From the NCBI GenBank assembly GCA_948485625.1, contig CAOMRW010000007.1, positions 1 to 64,000 of the forward strand: a stretch of DNA of 64,000 nt, given 5' to 3'. This document shows, in pieces, positions 46,401-55,400 of the stretch. Both the position numbers and the translations under genes were made by a program. This DNA comes from an uncultured Clostridia bacterium. GTDB lineage: Bacteria > Bacillota > Clostridia > TANB77 > CAG-508. Each line of letters begins with the position of its first letter. Positions within the stretch are counted from its first letter, which is position 1. The notes below the pieces were generated by a model. It saw only the letters and a program-made list of their open reading frames with translations, had not been told where the DNA came from and searched no databases.

Positions 46401-47573
46401 ATGGAATATAAATACTTATTAGATATTGGATTAATAATAGTAGTAGTAAAGATATTTACATTAATAACGCAAAAAATAAAGATGCCAAAAGTATTAGGTG
46501 GATTAATAGCAGGAATAGTGCTGGGACCAGCAATGTTAGATATTGTACAAAATAGTACAATATTGGAGGCATTATCAAAATTTGGAATAATTTTAATAAT
46601 GTTTTTAGCAGGTATGGAAACAAGTATAAAGAAATTTATATCAAATAGTAATAAGTATATAGTAATAGCTTCAATAGGAGTAATAGTTCCATTGATTTTA
46701 GGTACATTAGTTAGTCTTATATATGTACAAGATTTGAAAATGAATTTATTCTTTGGAGCAGTTATAACAGCCACATCAGTTAGTATAACAGTAGAGACTT
46801 TGATAGAAATGAAGAAAATAAAATCTAGTGTAGGAATGGCAATATTAGGAGCAGGTGTTGTTGATGATATAATAGGGATTGTATTTTTGACTATAGTTAT
46901 GAATAGTGGGAATTTACAAGTATCAACCTTTACTTTAATGATGTTAAAAATAATAATATTCTTTTTAATGGCAATAATTTTAGGGTTACTATTATTTAAA
47001 GTATTTGAGAAAATTGAAGAAAAAGATATAAAATCAGAGCAGATGCCTACATATTCAATAGCTTTTGCTTTGATATTGGCTTATATTGCTGAGAGATTAG
47101 GAGTTAGTGGAATTATTGGAGCGTATATAGCAGGATTAGTTATAGGTAATACAGAAAAGGGAAGAAAAGTAAAGGGAAAGATAGATTTAGTAGTACACAT
47201 GATTTTTTCACCAATATTTTTTGCAAGTATAGGTTTAAATTTAACAACATTAAGTCTTAATAAACCAGTATGGATATTTATAATAATATTTACAGGAGTT
47301 ACAATAGTTAGTAAAATAATAGGAAATGGTTTAGGAGCAAAACTATGTGGTTATACAAATGATAAAGCAGTTCAAATTGGAATAGGGATGGCTACAAGAG
47401 GTGAAGTTGCACTTATTATGGCAGATGAAGCAAAGAAATTGGGATTGATAAATGAGGAAATATTTTCTATTGTTATAATAACAGTTCTATTAGTGACAAT
47501 AATAACTCCAATGTTATTACATTATAGCTTTATGAAAAATACTGTTATAGAAGATGCTAAGAATAATCCTTGA
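46401..47573 (+). CDS. Cation/proton antiporter, CPA2 family
   Basis: A 390-residue membrane protein with AGGGAG before the ATG and about twelve helices. GGLIAGIVLGPAML and the discontinuous-helix motif AILGAGVVDDIIGIVFL (paired Asp of the ion-binding site) are present. GVSGIIGAYIAGLVIGN and FFASIGLNL are also typical of Na+/H+ or K+/H+ exchangers of the CPA2/KefB-NapA type. No C-terminal RCK/TrkA domain is fused. It follows the permease gene by 21 nt, so it may be co-transcribed. Confidence 0.9.
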   Translation: MEYKYLLDIGLIIVVVKIFTLITQKIKMPKVLGGLIAGIVLGPAMLDIVQNSTILEALSKFGIILIMFLAGMETSIKKFISNSNKYIVIASIGVIVPLILGTLVSLIYVQDLKMNLFFGAVITATSVSITVETLIEMKKIKSSVGMAILGAGVVDDIIGIVFLTIVMNSGNLQVSTFTLMMLKIIIFFLMAIILGLLLFKVFEKIEEKDIKSEQMPTYSIAFALILAYIAERLGVSGIIGAYIAGLVIGNTEKGRKVKGKIDLVVHMIFSPIFFASIGLNLTTLSLNKPVWIFIIIFTGVTIVSKIIGNGLGAKLCGYTNDKAVQIGIGMATRGEVALIMADEAKKLGLINEEIFSIVIITVLLVTIITPMLLHYSFMKNTVIEDAKNNP

Positions 47574-47581
47574 TTATGTTT

Positions 47582-47660
47582 GTGGTGATAGGGGGCCAGG
47601 TCTTAAATCCTCATTTTTGTATAAAAAATGGGGATTTAAGACCTGGCCCCCTATCACCAC
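47582..47660. repeat. Long palindrome B (MITE/REP-like)
   Basis: Arms of about 37 bp, starting GTGGTGATAGGGGGCCAGGT, are perfect apart from one base (CCTC versus CCCC) and flank a short AT loop. It lies between the antiporter stop and the convergent peroxiredoxin 3' fragment. Same sequence family as A and C. Confidence 0.9.
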
Positions 47661-47672
47661 CATGGACTTTTT

Positions 47673-48221
47673 TTAATTACATTCATTATTAGTTTTTTCA
47701 CAAATCTCTGGTGGCTGTTTAAAACTTAGATACCAACTAATACCATTTTGATTTTCGTTTATAGCATTTTGCCTTTCTTCTAATTCACAGAATGTTTGAG
47801 GTGGGGGGACAATAACAGGTTGCCCAGGCATCCAGTTTGCAGCAGTAGAGCCTTTACTACAATCAGCCATTTGTAATGCTTGAACTGTTCTTATAATTTC
47901 AGGTATGAATCTACCAACATTTAATGGATAAATCATAATTGTTCTTATAATTTGTTTATCATCAATTATAAAAACATTTCTAACTGTTTCTGTTGTACTT
48001 ATATCATTTGAAATCATTCCATACTTTCTTGCGATTTGACCGCTTCTATCTGCAACAATAGGGAATGGAAGTTTAATACCAGTTTTACAATATATATCAT
48101 ATATCCATGCTAAATGAGATGGATTGCTATCAATACTTAATCCTAAAAGTTCTGTATTCATTTGCTGAAAATATGTATAAGCTCTTGAGAATGCTATCAT
48201 TTCTGTTGTACAAACAGGGGT
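47673..48221 (-). pseudogene. Peroxiredoxin, 3' half (disrupted)
   Basis: The fragment encodes TPVCTTEMIAFSRAY through to the stop. It includes the peroxidatic cysteine (codon 48212-48210), the AhpC/TSA core (FPIVADRSGQIARKYGM, RNVFIIDDKQIIRTIMIYP) and a 1-Cys (Prx6-like) C-terminal arm (GRFIPEIIRTVQALQ). The 5' 51 codons are missing here and lie 13 kb away at 61362-61513. Upstream of TPVC the frame enters element sequence (KIEYRV) and soon stops. The first Met (48200) is after the catalytic Cys, so a product from it would be dead. Confidence 0.93.
48214..48221 (+). repeat. Left attachment-site core (8-bp direct repeat)
   Basis: ACAGGGGT, identical to 61362-61369. Left of it lies peroxiredoxin coding sequence and right of it lies the element. 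Confidence 0.88.
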
Positions 48222-48457
48222 TACTCTATATTCAATTTTCTAACTTTATTAAATATATAATGCTATATAAGAAACTAGAAAAAAATAGGTGAATTTGCAG
48301 TACTAAATAATAAATTGAAAAATAAATTGAAAAATGTTAAAATAGTTGAAATTTATGACGAAATTTGTTATAATATAGGTATTGATTTTTAAATATATAA
48401 GGTTTAATGTAAGACCTTAAAAAACTAAAAATATTATAAAAGGGAAGGTAAGTATTT
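48222..48457 (+). other. Left end of element: attachment arm, promoter and leader
   Basis: No ORF is supported. The first 20-odd bases (TTACTCTATATTCAATTTTC) form the right arm of the reconstructed attP. A promoter is at 48346-48374, and a leader of about 75 nt includes a small AAGGT/ACCTT hairpin. Confidence 0.6.
48346..48374 (+). promoter_or_regulatory. Promoter of element cargo operon
   Basis: TTGAAA (48346-48351), 17 nt, TATAAT (48369-48374). Confidence 0.75.
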
Positions 48458-49423
48458 ATGAAAGAAAGTAAAAAACGATTATTAAGTAAAAAAATAATAA
48501 TCATTGTAACAATAGTAATATTGGCATTATTAATAACAAAAAACCTAGTTTTAGCAGATACCATAAAACTAGAAGCAAAAGTTAGTAGTACTACAACAGA
48601 AGTAAAAGATGGACAAGAATTAACAATTACATTTAGCTTAGACAGATACAATGAAATAGAAAAAGGTATAAATGCTTATAAAGCAACTCTAGTATATGAC
48701 AAAAACATTTTTGAAGAAGTATTAGAAAAAGATTTTAAAAGTCAAAATCATTGGGAAGAGCTGAAATATAATAAAGAAACAGGAGAATTTATAGCAATAA
48801 AAAAAGCTGGAAGTATTTCACCAGAGGATATAGTAAAAATTGATTTAAAAGCAAAAAGAGAATTAAAAGCAGGAGAAACAGAAATAAAAATAACAGATGT
48901 AGTATCTTCAGAAGGAAAAGCAGATATACAAATAAATGAAGCAAAAGTAGAAGTAGATATAATAGAAGATCAAGAGGAAATACCAGATGTTCCTGAAAAT
49001 CCAGACAAACCAGATAAAATAACTTCAAAAAAATATAAAATAGAACAAAACTATATATTAAGAATTTTACCAGAAACAACAATAAAGCAATTTAAAGAAA
49101 ATGTAACAACAGATAATGAAATGGTATTTATAGATGAATATGGAAACACAATGACAGATAATGAAATTATTTCAACAGGTGTAAAAATAAAAGTAGGAAA
49201 AACCTTACAATATACTTTAATAGTAATTGGAGATATAGACAAAGATGCAAAGATTACAATAAATGATATTGCAAAATTAAAATTACATCTTATAGAATCT
49301 GAAGTTTTAACAGGAATGCAGCTAAAAGCAGCATATGTAGATAATGACAATGAAGTTACGATAAATGATTTGGCACAATTAAAGTTAGTTTTAATAGGAT
49401 TATTAAATTTACAAAGTGAGTAA
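48458..49423 (+). CDS. Secreted cohesin-like and dockerin protein
   Basis: This 321-residue protein has an N-terminal signal/anchor helix (residues 11-33, ending VLADT). A cohesin-like beta-sandwich follows (about 35-165): VSSTTTEVKDGQELTITFSL, then INAYKATLVYDKNIFEEV. A Pro-rich linker (PDVPENPDKPDK) and a small middle domain come next. Residues 258-318 are a type I dockerin with calcium loops GDIDKDAKITINDIAKLKL and DNDNEVTINDLAQLKL. Carrying both halves of the cohesin-dockerin pair, it is built like an adaptor. It is first in the cargo operon, 52 nt before the giant protease gene, whose N-terminus is also a dockerin. Confidence 0.75.
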   Translation: MKESKKRLLSKKIIIIVTIVILALLITKNLVLADTIKLEAKVSSTTTEVKDGQELTITFSLDRYNEIEKGINAYKATLVYDKNIFEEVLEKDFKSQNHWEELKYNKETGEFIAIKKAGSISPEDIVKIDLKAKRELKAGETEIKITDVVSSEGKADIQINEAKVEVDIIEDQEEIPDVPENPDKPDKITSKKYKIEQNYILRILPETTIKQFKENVTTDNEMVFIDEYGNTMTDNEIISTGVKIKVGKTLQYTLIVIGDIDKDAKITINDIAKLKLHLIESEVLTGMQLKAAYVDNDNEVTINDLAQLKLVLIGLLNLQSE

Positions 49424-49475
49424 TTTATTTTAGAAATGAAAATAGAAAATATAAGAAATGGGGGATTAGTAGATT

Positions 49476-52400
49476 ATGAAAAAACATTTAAAAAATAATA
49501 AAAGTAAACTTAAATATATTTTTAGAATAAGTACAATTACTGTTTTATTATTAATGGTGTTTTTAGGAGTAATTTATGCAGTAAGCAATTTTTCTACAAA
49601 AGGTGAGTTAAATGATGATGGAGAAATAAATTATGCTGATGTAAGTTTATTACAATTACATTTAATACATTCAAAAGAATTACCAGAAGATAAGTTAGAA
49701 AATGCTGATATGAATAATGATGGAGAAATAACAATAACAGACTTAAATCTTTTAATTAAAAAGATAGAAAAAACAATAGAATATGAAGCAACAGTAAGAG
49801 AGATAGAAGTAAATAATTATTATCCAAATAGAAATGAAGAAATAACAATAAGTTTAGATATTGATGTGACTTATAGTATTGATATTAAAACTATAACTAT
49901 TAGTGGAAAAGAATATGAAACAGTAAAAAATGAACAAAATTTATATGAAGTTAAATTAAATGTAGGAGACATAAATGGTGTAAAAGAATATGCAATTGAA
50001 AAACTAACTCTTATAAATGAAGAACAAATTAAAGTAAATAAAACAGTTAAAGTAGAAGTATTAAAATCACAACCTCAAATTGAAAACTGGATATTAACAG
50101 AAGACTTAGAAAAATCAGAATTAAATATATCATTTGATGTAGTAGATTCTGATGAAGCAATAACAGGAACAGGAGAATATATAATTACTGAAAAGAAGGA
50201 AGAAACTGAAAGTTCAGAAGAGACAAATTATATACAACATGGGGGAGTAGAAGTTGGTACTAATAAGATAAATGTAAAAGTGGAAGAAAACAAGAAATAT
50301 CAAATATTAGTAAATGTACCATACAACTTAGATACAGATACTTTAGAACAAGAAGTAGACAATACAGGAAGACTTACAAAAGATGAAGAATTAATACTTA
50401 TAAAAGATTATGAATTCCAATTATCTAATATAAAAATTTATAAAGAAGAACATGAAGACGAAACTTCAGAAGAATTTAATTTAGAAGAAAATATAATAGT
50501 AAAATTTGATAGTACAAATGGAACAGAATATTTACCTCAAATTGCAATTATAAATGGAAAAAGATATGAGCTTACAAAAGAAAACAATACATATACAACA
50601 TTTATAGATGGATTTAACAATACAGGTAATCAAAAAATAACTATAGAAAAGGTTATTTTAGATAATGGAAAAGAATTTGAAGTAAATCAAGAAACACAAG
50701 TAAAAATAATAAAAAATGCACCAACTGTTGCAAGATTTAGAAGCCATGAGAATACAGAAGAAAAGAACATGGATATGCTTATATTTGTAAAAGATAAAGA
50801 TAAAACAATAACTAATTTAACTGTAAAATTAGTTGATGAAAATGATAATGAAATTACATCAAGAGATTTAACAGAGCATTTAAAAGATGAAAACTTAAAT
50901 GATAGTGAAGAAGAAGATATAAAAAATACATATTATATAAATACAAGTATAAATTTAGAAAATGTGCAATTACCAGATAAATATAAAATAAAATTGATTG
51001 CAACTTATTGTTTGTCTGAAAATGAGGAAAATTACACATATACAAAAACTCTATTAGAAAATGAAGAAGAATCTAATCCAATTGTTAATATAGAAAATGT
51101 ACAAATATCAAATAAATATCCTGAAAAAGGAGAAAATATTACATTAACATATAAAATAGAAACAAATAAGGAGAACACTAATATAACACATATTAGAGTA
51201 AATAACTTAAGATGTATTGCAACAAAAAATATAGATGAGCAAGGAAATGCAACATATTCTGTAACTCTAAATGCAGGAGAAACAGCAGGTATAGTAGACT
51301 TAAATACAACAGACATTATATTTGAAGAAAATACATCGGTTGGTGTAACAAACCAAGTAAAAATAGATGTTTTAAAAGAAAAACCTACAAGTGAAGCATT
51401 CTCACAAATAGATGACATAAACAATAGATCTGTAAGATTAACTGCAAACATAGTAGACCCAGATAAAGCATTTATAACTGGAAAAGCAGAACTTGTAAGA
51501 AACAGTGATAGTGAAATAGTAGCGACTAAAACATTTGATGCTGAACACATTACTTTTGAAATAAATAATATTGAATTAGGAACACAATATACATTAATTG
51601 CAAAAATGACATATGATAGAGATACTAATGAAATAGAAGAAGAAACAAATCAAAACTATGTAGAAGATGAAATATTCAGAGAAAGACCAATTCAATTAAT
51701 TGCAGATTATCAGCTAGAAATAAATAATATAAAAACATATAATGGAGAAAAAGAAACAAAATATTTTGAAAGAGGACAAGAAGTAACAGTAAGTTTTGAT
51801 AGTATTAACCAAACAGAATTCTATCCAGTTTATGCAATTATAAATGGAAAACAATATGAATTAGAAAAAGTAGAACAAAATTATAAAACAAAGATACCAG
51901 TAGTTTCTGCATTTGGACCAAAAACAATTACAATTGAAAAAGTAATTTTAAATAATACAAAAGAAATTGAATTAACAGAAAATAATGAAATACGAGTAGG
52001 AATATTAAAATTAAGACCAACTATTACAGATTTTGGATATAGTGAAAATGCAGATAATGGAAATATTGATGTATCATTTAAAGTAAATGATACAGAAGAT
52101 GCAATAACAGATGGAACTATAAAAGTAATAAATGAAAACGGAGATAAAATAAAAGAAGAAAAATTAACTGGCAATTCAAATGGAATAAGCTTTGAAAAAG
52201 GCGTTTGTGAGGAATTTGAAATACAAATACTTGCAGATTATGATTTAGATACAAATCAAATTACAACTGGAGATAATGAATATGAAAATCAACAATTACT
52301 TAAAGAAGGAATTAATATAAGTGCAGAGCGTTTGATTGAAGTAAAAGATATTATAACAATAAATCTATATTCAAAAGAAGACCCAACAGCAGAAGTTAGT

Positions 52401-55400
52401 AGTATAACAGAAGAAAAATTGTCTACATTAGATAATTATATAGTAAAAGTTATACAAAAAGAGATGCCTGTATTCTATGCTAAAATAAAGAGCTATGAAA
52501 TAACAGAAGATGGAAATCTAGATTTTATTTTAGATTATGATAATGTAATTCAATATGAAAATGGCAAAAAACAAAATAAATTAAAAGTTACGTATGGTAA
52601 AGTAAATAATGGAGTTGCTGAAAATAAGAGTATAGAAGCTTTAATTGCAGAAATAGAAGCAAATCCAGATGGAGACTTTACACTAACACAAGACTATGAT
52701 GTATCTTATTTAAAAACAACAAATAGTTCACTTATTACATGTGAGTTTAGAGGTACATTAAATGGAAATGGACACAAAATATATAATTTGGGTAAACCAT
52801 TATTTGATACACTAGAAAGTGCAACAATTCAAAATATTCAATTAGAAAAAGTGAATTTAATGGATGCAACAAGTAGAGGAAGTATAGCAAATATTGCTAC
52901 AAATACTACTATAAAAAATATACACATTAAGAACTTGAATATAACAACAAAGGTAAACCAAGTAGGTGGAATTGTTGGTGATTTGAATTCAGGAAATATT
53001 GAAGAATGTAGTATAAGAAATTATAATTTAAATACATCTGGTCATATCAGAGTAGCAGGAATTGCTGGTGCAATGACAGGAGGAACAATTAAAAATTGTT
53101 ATGTACAAGGTGAAGTGCATTCAACTCAGACTAAAGATGGTAATGGAATAGGAGGTATTTTAGGTCACGCATTAGAAAATACACCAGTTACTATTGAAAA
53201 CTGTATTACAAAAATAAATTATGTATGGAGTGGTGGAGGACCTAGACTTAATGGTGCCATAATAGGATTAGGAAATGGTACAGTTGCAACTTTAAAAAAT
53301 AATGTAAGTTTATCAACTGGTACAGGTGTTTATAAAGTACATGGTGGTAATATTAATCCAAATGCTTCTACTAATAACTATGAACTAGAAGAATCTGAAT
53401 TAATATCTAATGCTTCAGGAGAAAGAGTAAAGAAAGTTTCTAAAGATAATATAACAAAAGAATTCTTTAAAGATAGTGCAAAATTTGATGAAAATGTATG
53501 GAATTTAGATGATGTGTCTTATGACCATATGCCAACATTAAAAGGAAATAAACAACAAGAAAATGAAACAGAAACAGATACAGAAGAGATAGATGCGAAC
53601 TTATATATACCAGAATATGATAGAATAAAAAATACACCAGGATTTAATACAAATAAATTAATAGCATATAATAATATACAAAAATTAATGCCATATTATG
53701 ATGCAAAATATGTAGTATTAGATAGTGTTAGTATATCAAATACAGATACATTAAATACAAAAACTATAAAACATATACTACCATTTGCAGACAATAAACT
53801 TGTAACATATTTAACATCAAAAGCATATAACGGAATAACAAGTATAAAAGTTGTATTCACTGATTATACTGTAGAACAATATGAAGTAAACTTTGAAAAA
53901 CTTATGGGAAATATTGCAATATATAAAATACCAGAATTAAATCTAAGTTATGCATTTGGAAATTATATTGTAAATGAAAATTCAGAAGTTGTAAAAAAAC
54001 TAGCTGATTATATCAAATCATTAGATTATAACACAGTATTAGAGCCACTTACTGCAGCAGCAGATAGCAGATTATATAGAGATAATTATAATAATGTAAT
54101 TAAAAATATGGCAGAAGAAATGGCACTTCAAATTTTACAAAATGATGAATGTAGTATACTTATGTTAAATAATGAGATTCTAAACAAAAAAATAGAAAAA
54201 GAATTAATTGGAACTGAAAAAATAAATAAAATGATATATGCTTATAATTATTATCAACGTTGGTATGGATTTGAAATAGGTGGTGCAAGAGTATCAGACA
54301 TATTACTATTTGAAGGTAAAATGTATTCAAATTCAATGACATTTTATAATGTACTAAATGAAGTACTTGTAGGAAATCTAAATCCAGGAGGAACAGATGG
54401 ATTTTATACAAGTTGTCTAAAAAAATATACAGGAAGTTCAACTGTTGGCTATTTCCTAAATTATATAATAGCTAATATTGGTGGATATGAAGATGTAAAT
54501 GACTGGTTTACTGAGTATTTTGGTGCTAGAAATATACTAGCTGAAGTTTCAGTAGATCATCTACCTGAAATAGGGTATCGTGGTTGGTATCAACTTACCA
54601 AAAAGGCAAAAATGATACTTCCAGTTATTACTTTACCAAATGATTGTGCGTATATGATTTCTGGACCTGCTCATTTACAATTTGGACCTTCACAATTATA
54701 TCATAAAGATCCTCAGACTGAAGCTGGAAGAACAGAAGTTGAAAACAAAGTAAATAATCATGTTAAACTTGTAAAAAGCCATTTTTCTACTTTAGCAGAT
54801 TCATTTGACTATAAAAAATGGAATAACTACTGTATTATGGTCTATGATTGTACAAAAATAATTACAGGTTATAAAAATACTTATTTCCCTGGTACAAATA
54901 TTGTAATATCAACAGGTCCAGTTTATACACAAGGAAAAGTTGGTCTAGAATATCCATTCTTTAAGAATTTTAGTGAAGTTTTTGGACTATGGCAACCAGG
55001 TGGTAGCTCAGCTGGTGTAGGTAATACTGCTGGATTCCTATGGTTTCAAGCAAGACCAGGACTTACTAATTTTGATACTTGGACACACGAATTTGAACAC
55101 GCTTTATATGATAAAATAATGTTATATCAACGTGGTGCTAGAGTGCAACTTGAAACACTTACAGAAGGTAATGTTCAACAATATGCTAATTGGAGTGAAA
55201 ACAATCTTACTCAAGATGTTGGACCATATTACTTTAATACATCTTTCTATTTGAATAAAGAAGGTAATGCGACTCAAAATCTAACTCCTGAGAGAATTAA
55301 TACAAGGGAAAAATTAGAAAATTATTATAAAGGACAACAAAATGCACTAGATTTACTAGATTATATTGAAGGAAAAGCATTTATTAGATTAACACCAGAA

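Noticed and set aside
48198..48200. Treating 47673-48200 as an intact short peroxiredoxin
   Set aside because: It would lack the N-terminal third and the peroxidatic Cys, both present at the other end of the element or just upstream of this Met.
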